From the NCBI RefSeq assembly GCF_017811155.1, contig NZ_JACVCV010000004.1:119943-183942 (forward strand): a stretch of DNA of 64,000 nucleotides. The letters run 5' to 3'. The notes beneath the pieces were generated by a model that saw only the letters and a program-made list of their open reading frames with translations, was not told where the DNA came from and did no database searches. The stretch comes from Lunatimonas salinarum. Its GTDB lineage: Bacteria > Bacteroidota > Bacteroidia > Cytophagales > Cyclobacteriaceae. Each line of letters opens with the position of its first letter. Position 1 is the stretch's first letter. Position numbers and translations under genes: made by a program. This document shows positions 1 to 6,723 of the stretch, piece by piece.

Positions 1-149
1 GCTCCACCTCGGTAGGAGTGTATGCGATCAAACGATTTGCCAGACCGGTAGCCTTTCAGGATATGCCGGCCCGCTTACTGCCAGTAGAACTGCAAGATGG
101 CAACCCCTTACATATCTGGCGTACAGTAGACGGAAACTGGCAGAAATAA
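1..149 (+). CDS. C-terminal end of an unidentified protein (cut by window edge)
   Basis: An open frame running in from the left edge gives 48 codons and stops at TAA 147-149. The visible tail ends in LHIWRTVDGNWQK. No motif is recognisable, so no function is given. The stop lies 13 bases before the GH9 start, on the same strand, so the two are probably co-transcribed and this may be another carbohydrate-active gene; that is inference from position only. Confidence 0.6.
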   Translation, partial: STSVGVYAIKRFARPVAFQDMPARLLPVELQDGNPLHIWRTVDGNWQK

Positions 150-162
150 CGCGTAAAAGCAT

Positions 163-1968
163 ATGCGAAAAATACTTTGTATGCTCCTTTTTTACATCCT
201 GGGCCACACATTACAGGCCCAGGATTCACTTTATTTGCGTGTCAACCAATTGGGGTACCTTCCGCAAGACAGCAAGGTGGCGTTGGCCTTTTCGAAAAAA
301 CGATCCCAAGAGCGGATCCTGCTTGTGGAAAAAAAGAGTGGCAACACGGTTTATGAAATCAGGCCAGAACAGGTAAAAACCCGTGACTGGGGCGTATTCC
401 CGTATTATTACACCCTAGATTTTAGTGACGTCCACACACCTGGCACCTATTATTTGAAAACCAAAAAATCCGGAACAACCTCCAGCTCCTTTCGGATTGG
501 AGAAGATGCCTATGGACACCACCAAGAAACGTTATTGGAATTCATGCGTCAGCAGCGCTGCGGCTACAACCCCACCTTGGATATGGTATGCCACGCCAAA
601 GACGGCAGAAGCTTTTACGGCCCTGTCGCAGATAGCACCTATTTTGACTTAAGCGGTGGCTGGCACGATGCCGGAGACCAGCTTAAATACCTGATTACCG
701 GAAGCTATGCCACAGCGCACATGCTGATGGCCTATGAACTTTATCCGGACAGGTTTGAGGACAACTTCAATGGCCTCGGACAGCCCGGCAGCAACGGCAT
801 TCCCGATGTCCTAGACGAAGCTAAATGGGGATTGGATTGGATCCATAAACTCCACCCGCGAGAGGATATCCTTTTTCACCAGATTGCCGACGACCGGGAC
901 CACCGGGGATTCAAGATTCCCAACAAGGATAACTCGGACTACGGATGGGGTGAAAACGAGTATCGGGCAGCCTATATCGCCACAGGCGAACCGCAAGGTC
1001 TCGGTAAATACCAAAGCGAAGCTACCGGTTTAGCCAACTTGGCAGGACGCAGTGCCGCTGCCATGGCCATTGCCGCACGGATCTGGAAAGAGCAGTTGGA
1101 TGAACCCGCCTATTCTGAAAAATGCCGGAGGGCTGCGATCTCATTATATGCCCTGGGAAGGGAAAAGGAAGGCTATCAACAGGGAAACAGCTACGGGGCA
1201 CCTTACCGCTACAATGAGGAAACGTGGGCTGACGATATGGAGTGGGGTGCGGCCGAACTCTATCGACTCACCGGAGAGCAAGCCTACTTGGAGCAAGCCA
1301 CAGCCTATGCCCTTCAAAGCGCTAACTCAGACACATGGACCGTACGGGACACAGCAGCACACTACCAACTGTATCCCTTTATCAATATGGGGCACTATGC
1401 ACTTCATACCGTCGCCGATGAAGACCTGCAAAAAACGCTGGCCAATTATTACCAAGAGGGCATCGAATATACCTTGCAACGAGCCAAATCCAACCCCTAC
1501 CATATCGGAATCCCTTTTATCTGGTGCAGCAATAACCTGCTCACCAGCCTGATCGCACAGATTATCCTCTACGAAAAAATGACTGGGGATAAGCAGTACG
1601 CCCAATTTTTGGCGGCACAGCGAGATTGGCTCTTTGGCAGAAACCCCTGGGGAACTTCCATGTTTACAGGATTACCGGCAGAGGGGGAATTCCCCAAGGA
1701 TGTGCACACAAGCGTCTACGTGATGCTGGAACTAGCTGTACCGGGAGGCTTAGTAGATGGCCCTATATACCGCAGTATCCACGATAAACTGCTTGGTCTA
1801 ACCCTTAACGACCCGGATGAATTTGCCCACCTACAAAACCGCCATGTGGTGTATCACGACGACGTAGGAGATTACAGTACCAATGAACCCACCATGGATG
1901 GAACCGCCGGTGCCATCCTCATGATGGCACATTTTGGAACACCGGCACATTCCCTACCCTCCAATTGA
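163..1968 (+). CDS. Secreted glycoside hydrolase family 9 (endoglucanase/exo-beta-glucosidase type)
   Basis: The 601-residue protein begins with a signal peptide ending near LQAQ (residues 1-20). Residues about 22-110 form the Ig-like CelD_N domain (start RVNQLGYLPQDSK), followed by a GH9 (alpha/alpha)6 catalytic domain. The GH9 motif DAGD is at residues 169-172 in GGWHDAGDQ; its aspartates supply the catalytic base and bind the nucleophilic water. The general acid is E575 in NEPTMDGTAG. Length and architecture match GH9 enzymes with an N-terminal Ig domain, which act on beta-1,4-glucans or, in some Bacteroidota, release glucose from cello- or mixed-linkage oligosaccharides. There is no lipobox, so the product is probably periplasmic or secreted. 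It follows the partial upstream gene by 13 bases. Family confident, exact substrate unknown. Confidence 0.9.
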   Translation: MRKILCMLLFYILGHTLQAQDSLYLRVNQLGYLPQDSKVALAFSKKRSQERILLVEKKSGNTVYEIRPEQVKTRDWGVFPYYYTLDFSDVHTPGTYYLKTKKSGTTSSSFRIGEDAYGHHQETLLEFMRQQRCGYNPTLDMVCHAKDGRSFYGPVADSTYFDLSGGWHDAGDQLKYLITGSYATAHMLMAYELYPDRFEDNFNGLGQPGSNGIPDVLDEAKWGLDWIHKLHPREDILFHQIADDRDHRGFKIPNKDNSDYGWGENEYRAAYIATGEPQGLGKYQSEATGLANLAGRSAAAMAIAARIWKEQLDEPAYSEKCRRAAISLYALGREKEGYQQGNSYGAPYRYNEETWADDMEWGAAELYRLTGEQAYLEQATAYALQSANSDTWTVRDTAAHYQLYPFINMGHYALHTVADEDLQKTLANYYQEGIEYTLQRAKSNPYHIGIPFIWCSNNLLTSLIAQIILYEKMTGDKQYAQFLAAQRDWLFGRNPWGTSMFTGLPAEGEFPKDVHTSVYVMLELAVPGGLVDGPIYRSIHDKLLGLTLNDPDEFAHLQNRHVVYHDDVGDYSTNEPTMDGTAGAILMMAHFGTPAHSLPSN

Positions 1969-2052
1969 GACACAAAATATTTCCCTGAGCATCAATAGCT
2001 AAACTAAAGTAATATCCATAAATTGACGGGATAAAACACCGTCTCAAAAAAC

Positions 2053-2691
2053 ATGGTCCGCCTCCGCTTTCTGCTCCCTATCCTTCTTCTATTGCTTGCT
2101 GCTTGCACAAGCGATCAAGAGGAACCAAACACCCGAATGGAGGAAGAGGTGTTTTTTCAGCTGAATGTGGGTGAAGAGCAATTTGAATACCGCTACCGGC
2201 TAGCCGAAAACTATTTAAATGTGGACGGCGGACTGGGCTTCGTGGAACAAAAGCCAGACGCCCAGCCTCAAAACTACTTGGTGTTCGTAAACCAATTGGA
2301 TATACTGCTCATCGATGTGGATGGACACTGTACCATCAACCCAGGAGCCAATGCCTGCTTTTTTGCCAACTTTAGTTTTTCGCCACAGTCGGGGACCAAA
2401 CAGGAAAGTGGAATTATCAGCTTTTTGGTCGGAAACTATACCCTAAACAAACAGCGCACCAACGACCCGAATATGGATGTCTTTTTCGAAGTAGAGGTAA
2501 CCCGTACCAGCCAAGAACAGCGCCTGATGGAGGGTACCTTTCGTGGAAAACTCTTTACCCGAATACCTAGTGGACGAATACCGGAAACTACACCCAGAAT
2601 CGATGTTCACGGCAGCTTCCGGGTGGGGATGATCGGAGAAATGGCAGCGCTTTCCCTACCTACCCCCAATCGCCTACTTGAACGTAGGTGA
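2053..2691 (+). CDS. Hypothetical lipoprotein
   Basis: 212 residues with a type II signal peptide: charged MVRLRF, a long leucine stretch and the lipobox LLAAC, giving a lipidated Cys at residue 18. The rest is a soluble, beta-rich looking domain that I do not recognise. It contains a Cys pair (DGHCTINPGANACFF) that could form a disulfide, and near the end IDVHGSFRVGM, typical of extracytoplasmic beta-sandwich lipoproteins. The 3' end overlaps the 3' end of the convergent CBS-HEPN gene by 18 bases. Likely anchored in the outer or inner membrane. Function unknown. Confidence 0.75.
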   Translation: MVRLRFLLPILLLLLAACTSDQEEPNTRMEEEVFFQLNVGEEQFEYRYRLAENYLNVDGGLGFVEQKPDAQPQNYLVFVNQLDILLIDVDGHCTINPGANACFFANFSFSPQSGTKQESGIISFLVGNYTLNKQRTNDPNMDVFFEVEVTRTSQEQRLMEGTFRGKLFTRIPSGRIPETTPRIDVHGSFRVGMIGEMAALSLPTPNRLLERR

Positions 2692-3414
2692 CGGAAAGTC
2701 GGTGTCCAACACGTGAAGAATAAACGATATCAATTCCGATATTTCCCTCCATTCAAAGGGCAACATATCCTGCGAATGGGCGAGAGCATCCCGTAACTTC
2801 CCCAAATCTCGCATGGTGTCGTCAAAGGCCTTTCTACTGAGGTGATTCCCAAAAATTCGGTACCGTTTTTCCTTCGAAAAAACCGAACCCAGGTCTGCCA
2901 AATGCAGGCATTGGACCAGATCAATCTCTTCAGAACGGGAGCGCTTCATCCGGTAAAGCTTACGGGCAGCCGCCAGCCGTTCACTGGACAAACTCTGCTC
3001 CCATTTCGGCACAAAGGTACGCACCATTTCTTTTAACACCGTCTCCAAGACACTCACAAATCCAAACAAGGCCAATCGAACGGGGATTTTGTCCAAGTCG
3101 CTACGGGTGGCAATATGCGTAACCCTTCCTCCACTCCGCAAAAACACCCTCCTTTTCTCCGCGATATGCGGAAATACCGATAGCAATGGGGCGTTCAGAG
3201 AAAATACCTCATCTGCGGGAATTTCCATCAGGCGATCATCCCCCGCATCAAATTTCATCAGGCCTGCAGGAGTAGCCACTACGGCAGTCTGGAAATTTCG
3301 GTTTCCCATCTCAGATAAATAGGTATCAAGCTGAAAAACCGCCAACTCCTCAGCTATCGCACGTATCGACAGATGGTCTTTGAAAAAATCAAACAGCTCG
3401 TGAACTTCATTCAT
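2674..3414 (-). CDS. CBS-domain / HEPN-domain fusion protein
   Basis: 246 residues, no signal peptide, so cytoplasmic. Residues about 30-120 resemble a CBS pair remnant; the segment GRVTHIATRSDLDKIPVRL has the TRSDL-and-VRL shape typical of the end of a CBS motif. Residues about 125-246 are all-helical and carry RDALAH (R208 to H213), the Rx4-6H signature of HEPN domains, which in many toxins and defence proteins form the active site of a metal-independent RNase. A ligand-sensing CBS module joined to a HEPN module suggests a nucleotide-gated RNase or a nucleic-acid-binding regulator; this is inference. No neighbouring MNT nucleotidyltransferase antitoxin is present. The product could also be a non-catalytic HEPN protein. 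Confidence 0.7.
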   Translation of the reverse strand: MNEVHELFDFFKDHLSIRAIAEELAVFQLDTYLSEMGNRNFQTAVVATPAGLMKFDAGDDRLMEIPADEVFSLNAPLLSVFPHIAEKRRVFLRSGGRVTHIATRSDLDKIPVRLALFGFVSVLETVLKEMVRTFVPKWEQSLSSERLAAARKLYRMKRSRSEEIDLVQCLHLADLGSVFSKEKRYRIFGNHLSRKAFDDTMRDLGKLRDALAHSQDMLPFEWREISELISFILHVLDTDFPSPTFK

Positions 3415-3626
3415 CGGCTAAAAATAACAAATTCAGCGCATTCCAATGAGGTGAATTGGTACGAAGCTGACAAAGCCAATCTTCTTACCTGTCGGGTATC
3501 AGAGCGGATAGCTGAAAACAAAGCAACTATAGATTAAAAAAATAGCCGTATTTTACCTGTATGCTCCCAGAAAGCGGGCTGTATTGCACAAAATAAGCTA
3601 CCTTAGGATAACAAAAGCTCTCTCTT

Positions 3627-4658
3627 ATGAACGATGCCCCCCAATCGAACAGGAAGTTATTAACCCCTTTTTATTTTTTGGTTCTCGTCCTACTCATTTG
3701 GCAGGCATGTACCCATCCCATCCAATCCGATTCTATCAAAAGCGACGAAATGATCTCCAAAACAACACGCAGAACCGAACTCTATAAATTGCTGGGACGA
3801 CTGCCCGAAAGGGACCGACCAATATCCGTGGAGTTGGTAGCTGTAACCGAAACCGACGGAATGGTGACCGAAAAATGGCTGATGGACCTGAACGGGATAG
3901 AGAAGGTGCCTGCCTTCTTTACCAAACCCGCCAACGCCCAAGGAAAACTACCCTTGGTATTTTTTAACCATTCCCACTTCGGCCAATATGCGGTGGGCAA
4001 AAATGAACTGGTGATGGGCAGAAAGGAAATGCAGTCACCGGCCTATGCCAAAGCCTTGGCCGAGGAGGGCTACGCCGCATTCTGCTTAGATTCGTGGGGC
4101 TTTGGCGAGCGGTCTGGAAGACCGGAACTGGATATCTTCAAGGAGATGCTTTGGAAGGGGCAAGTGATGTTTGGCATGATGGTATATGATAACCTGAAGG
4201 CATTGGACTACTTGCACACCCGTGAAGATTTGGATACAGACCGCATTGCCACCATGGGCATGTCCATGGGAAGCACCATGGCCTGGTGGCTGGGAGCTTT
4301 GGATGAACGAATCAAGGTGGTGGTAGACCTCAACTGTCTGACAGACTTCCATACGTTGATGGACAAGGGAGAACTTCGCCTCCACGGCATCTATTACTAC
4401 GTGCCCGACCTCCTAACGCACTTTACGACCGCATCCATCAATGCGCTGATCGCCCCACGGCCCCATTTTGGGCTTGCCGGACGATTCGACCCCCTGACCC
4501 CGCTCGAAGGGCTGGAAATCATCGACACTGAGCTAAAGAAAGCTTACGAAAATGAAGGGGCTCCCGACGCCTGGAAACTCAAGATCTACGACGTGGGTCA
4601 CGAGGAAACCGCGGAAATGAGAGCCGATATCCTGGAGTTTCTCCGGCAGTGGCTCTAA
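3627..4658 (+). CDS. Alpha/beta hydrolase lipoprotein (dienelactone hydrolase / acetyl-xylan-esterase-like)
   Basis: 343 residues. The N-terminus has a hydrophobic stretch ending in LIWQAC, a plausible lipobox, so a lipoprotein is likely. The rest is an alpha/beta hydrolase: the nucleophile elbow GMSMG places the catalytic Ser at 213, a likely acid is D288 in GRFDPLTP, and the catalytic His is H325 in GHEE. An early FFNHSHFGQYAVG segment is typical of the oxyanion region in the dienelactone hydrolase / AXE1 group. These enzymes cut esters, and surface-anchored ones in Bacteroidota often remove acetyl groups from plant polysaccharides. Substrate here unknown. Stands alone between a convergent gene and a repeat-rich spacer. 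Confidence 0.8.
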   Translation: MNDAPQSNRKLLTPFYFLVLVLLIWQACTHPIQSDSIKSDEMISKTTRRTELYKLLGRLPERDRPISVELVAVTETDGMVTEKWLMDLNGIEKVPAFFTKPANAQGKLPLVFFNHSHFGQYAVGKNELVMGRKEMQSPAYAKALAEEGYAAFCLDSWGFGERSGRPELDIFKEMLWKGQVMFGMMVYDNLKALDYLHTREDLDTDRIATMGMSMGSTMAWWLGALDERIKVVVDLNCLTDFHTLMDKGELRLHGIYYYVPDLLTHFTTASINALIAPRPHFGLAGRFDPLTPLEGLEIIDTELKKAYENEGAPDAWKLKIYDVGHEETAEMRADILEFLRQWL

Positions 4659-4693
4659 AAAACAGATCGGGATGTCTGTGGGATGGATTGTCA

Positions 4694-4872
4694 CACCTTT
4701 GGTGCTTACGGGGATTGGAATGACATGTTTGCATAACCTTGGTAGGCTATTTCTATGATTACCGCACCATTGGTGCTTTAATGGAGGTGGCCGCACGATT
4801 CCATGGCCCTTTAGGCCATACCAGTGCCCGTCGCACCGTTGGTGTTTGGTTAATTATCAGCACCAAGGGTGC
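4694..4872. repeat. Array of four GCACC-NNN-GGTGC palindromes
   Basis: The 318-base spacer between the esterase and the RES gene holds four copies of a 11-13 base palindrome: CACCTTTGGTG (4694-4704), GCACCATTGGTGC (4764-4776), GCACCGTTGGTGT (4833-4845) and GCACCAAGGGTGC (4860-4872). A fifth dyad, GGCC-N5-GGCC, lies at 4805-4817. The middle three bases vary while the arms are kept, as expected of a folded or protein-bound element. A frame open across it on the + strand is not protein-like. It is probably one member of a dispersed intergenic repeat family; only one locus is visible here. Confidence 0.55.
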
Positions 4873-4976
4873 AAAATCATTAGCCTCGGGCAACGCAGAA
4901 AGAAGGCTGCGAAGACACCTCCCAAGCGCAAAGACGTGGAATCAATACCCTGAGGCACCCATCCACCGAAGTGCCA

Positions 4977-5444
4977 TCAGCCCCCAAGTTTGTAAGCAAA
5001 CTTGCGGGTATCCACCACCCGCAACAGCTCCTGTATACCGGGAAAGGAGGGATTGATCAATAAATTGTGCTCTTCCGGATAAAAAGACTCATGCAACCGC
5101 GCGGAAGGAACCTGGAGAAAGGGAAAGGTATTTTGCATCAGCCACTGCCTGCCAAAATCCTGGGTCGCTTTGCCATGGGGCAATACATCCCAATTCTCGG
5201 GAAGACTGCTCCTTTCGAGTGTACCGATCAGGCTATCGGACGGGATCTCATATACGATCACAAACCACGGATCGGCACCAACAGATGTCCCCTTGATACA
5301 TAGGTACTCCAAAGCCGCCAAAGCAGCCGAGCTTGCCGCGTAGATCATGGGCAACCCTTTGGGGTTCCACCTTCCGCCAGACAGGGAACTGCTGTACGGC
5401 GCTTGGTGGTACCTCTCCGACATCATGCGGTAATATGTCAACAT
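4977..5444 (-). CDS. RES-domain toxin (NAD-consuming type II toxin)
   Basis: 155 residues, matching the compact RES toxin family. The family's three conserved catalytic residues are visible: R6 in MLTYYRMM, E46 in AALEYL and S114 in QVPSARL. The early SGGRWNPKGLPMIYA block is also diagnostic. RES toxins (MbcT, ParT and relatives) have an ADP-ribosyltransferase-like fold; characterised members degrade NAD+ or modify a metabolic enzyme, stopping growth. The start lies 3 bases after the stop of the Xre/DUF2384 antitoxin gene, the usual antitoxin-first order. No truncation is seen. High confidence in family; the target chemistry is taken from relatives. Confidence 0.93.
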   Translation of the reverse strand: MLTYYRMMSERYHQAPYSSSLSGGRWNPKGLPMIYAASSAALAALEYLCIKGTSVGADPWFVIVYEIPSDSLIGTLERSSLPENWDVLPHGKATQDFGRQWLMQNTFPFLQVPSARLHESFYPEEHNLLINPSFPGIQELLRVVDTRKFAYKLGG

Positions 5445-5447
5445 GCG

Positions 5448-6005
5448 CTAGAGGAAATTGCCGTAGTGGAGGGCATCTACCGCCTCATGCACCAGCTCTA
5501 TGCCCGCCATGGAAAGCATCAGATCCACCGGCTTAGATTGACCTAGGGATAAATTGGGAGTGTGCAGCCAGGATTTGAAGTGGGATTGCTGACCAAAACC
5601 CTCCATACCCTTCCTGATGGCCTCATCGATCTTAAAGAACTGGTAAGAACCCGGCGTACCTATCAGGCTCGCAGCAGACCACCTGGATACCGTGCTCGGC
5701 GAAACAGCCGTCGCCTTGGCCACATCCACCATCTTCAGCTCCAAAAAATCAACGATGGGAGAAATCTCGGCAAATGTAAGGTTCTTTTCTAGGTGTGCCG
5801 CCACATCAAACATACTGTGGACATCTCTGAGGGAGACCAAAAAATACCCATAGCCTCTCTTTACCTCATAACTGACCCTATCATCTCCCCTCCGGACGAC
5901 AAATGTATCGGCATATCCGTACTCCCCTTGGAGATCATGAAGGGCGGACACATCCTCTTGGGCCGGGGGCATGTATTTTTTAACCTTTGCCATAATCAGT
6001 TTCAT
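5448..6005 (-). CDS. Xre/ParS-type antitoxin (DUF2384, toxin-binding) of RES pair
   Basis: 185 residues from the ATG at 6005. Residues about 85-125 form a helix-turn-helix (VDVAKATAVSPSTVSRW) and residues about 145-180 the MbcA/ParS toxin-binding domain, with SWLHTPNLSLGQSKPVDLM followed by GIELVHEAVDAL. This domain caps the RES active site and the HTH represses the operon. An ATG at 5993 (MAKVKKYMPP) may be the true start, because a promoter at 6014-6044 would put the transcript start almost on the 6005 codon. Two direct copies of TCATTTGA (6002-6009 and 6024-6031, 22 bases apart) flank the promoter's -7 box and are candidate operator half-sites for autoregulation. Confidence 0.93.
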   Translation of the reverse strand: MKLIMAKVKKYMPPAQEDVSALHDLQGEYGYADTFVVRRGDDRVSYEVKRGYGYFLVSLRDVHSMFDVAAHLEKNLTFAEISPIVDFLELKMVDVAKATAVSPSTVSRWSAASLIGTPGSYQFFKIDEAIRKGMEGFGQQSHFKSWLHTPNLSLGQSKPVDLMLSMAGIELVHEAVDALHYGNFL

Positions 6006-6013
6006 TTGACAAA

Positions 6014-6044
6014 CAAATATACATCATTTGAAATAATTTTACAA
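6014..6044 (-). promoter_or_regulatory. Bacteroidota-type promoter for the Xre-RES operon
   Basis: On the minus strand, TTG (6044-6042) is followed by 20 bases and then TATATTTG (6021-6014), matching the Bacteroidota primary-sigma consensus of a -33 TTG and a -7 TAnnTTTG. Transcription would begin about 6007, favouring translation from the internal ATG at 5993. Direct repeats TCATTTGA on the plus strand lie at both edges of the -7 box, so repressor binding would block it. Confidence 0.65.
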
Positions 6045-6088
6045 GTTATTCCCCATTTACAACCCACTTTGCCGAGATAATACCTTAC

Positions 6089-6126
6089 AAAAAAGAGCAT
6101 CGGACGGGCAGCCCAACGCTCTTTTT
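6089..6126 (-). terminator. Rho-independent terminator after the small-peptide genes
   Basis: An inverted repeat AAAAAAGAGC / GCTCTTTTT with an inner GGGC/GCCC pair. Read on the minus strand it is a hairpin followed by TTTTTTGT, directly after the small membrane protein gene and before the Xre-RES promoter, so it separates the two units. Confidence 0.65.
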
Positions 6127-6158
6127 AAAAATCAACCTACTTGTAGGGCATCCATTTA

Positions 6159-6326
6159 TTAGGCACCAGTCACCAATCGTCTGCCCACAATCACTGCTGA
6201 GATGGTCATGGATGCAAGCAATAGCACAAACAGCCTAAGGGAGATCTCATCCACGACGTAAGCGTAAACGGTTGAGATAATTAGCACAATACAGATTACC
6301 AATAGAATCAAATTTAGAGTCTTCAT
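6159..6326 (-). CDS. Small two-helix membrane protein (candidate immunity protein)
   Basis: 55 residues from ATG 6326. A longer frame from GTG 6353 adds nine residues, but AAAAGG sits just upstream of the ATG. The protein is nearly all membrane: helix 1 LILLVICIVLIISTVYAYV, helix 2 LFVLLLASMTISAVIVG, and a short charged tail RRLVTGA. It lies 36 bases downstream of the double-glycine-leader peptide gene, on the same strand and before a terminator. Small hydrophobic proteins directly after bacteriocin precursors are often immunity proteins. That role is inference from size and position; no homology was recognised. Confidence 0.55.
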   Translation of the reverse strand: MKTLNLILLVICIVLIISTVYAYVVDEISLRLFVLLLASMTISAVIVGRRLVTGA

Positions 6327-6362
6327 CTGACTACCTTTTATTTTAGTACTCACTGAATAAAG

Positions 6363-6572
6363 TTAAGCATACCCAAATTGGCAAGCCATTACAGACGCAT
6401 AACTTAATCCAAAACTCAATAACGCACCCCATCCAATAGGACCTATTGCTAGTAGAGTAGCTCCCACTATCATTCCTCCTATAGCTAAGCCATTACCTAA
6501 GTTTGAGCAGTTGTTTGAAGTACTAGTCCCTCCAACGATGTTTTCCATTTGTAAAATTGATAACTCTTTCAT
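6363..6572 (-). CDS. Double-glycine-leader peptide, class II bacteriocin-like precursor
   Basis: 69 residues. The first 15, MKELSILQMENIVGG, match the ComC/class II bacteriocin leader pattern ExL-x5-M-x3-V-GG, which is removed by the C39 protease domain of a PCAT transporter. The predicted 54-residue core is rich in Gly, Ala and hydrophobics (GGMIVGATLLAIGPIGWG) with several GxxxG-like spacings, as in pore-forming bacteriocins of the lactobin/cerein 7B type. Two core cysteines (TSTSNNC near the start, VMACQFGYA at the end) could form a disulfide. No C39 transporter gene is in the window, so export would need a distant one. It could instead be a signalling peptide. Too small for automatic gene finders that use a high length cut-off. 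Confidence 0.65.
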   Translation of the reverse strand: MKELSILQMENIVGGTSTSNNCSNLGNGLAIGGMIVGATLLAIGPIGWGALLSFGLSYASVMACQFGYA

Positions 6573-6590
6573 TTTAAAAGGATTTTAAGG

Positions 6591-6671
6591 TTAGAAATTA
6601 ATTACAATACCCAATAATAAAACCCAACCGGTGAAAAAAAATTTCAGTGGACCGTTTTTTTTAGATGTCAT
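6591..6671 (-). CDS. Possible 26-residue hydrophobic peptide
   Basis: A short frame upstream of the double-glycine peptide gene, same strand, 18 bases away: basic MTSKKNGPLK followed by one hydrophobic stretch FFFTGWVLLLGIVINF. Charge followed by a single membrane helix is plausible for a small membrane peptide in a bacteriocin cluster. No ribosome binding site is convincing and chance occurrence is possible at this length. Low confidence. Confidence 0.2.
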   Translation of the reverse strand: MTSKKNGPLKFFFTGWVLLLGIVINF

Positions 6672-6723
6672 TATCTGTTGGCCTTTATCCCTACCCGTAA
6701 GGAAAGCGATGGAAACTCCTCTC

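Noticed and set aside
4739..5056. 105-codon frame across the GCACC/GGTGC array
   Set aside because: Translation (GHTSARRTVGV...) reflects the repeat; overlaps the RES gene 3' end antisense; no start signal.
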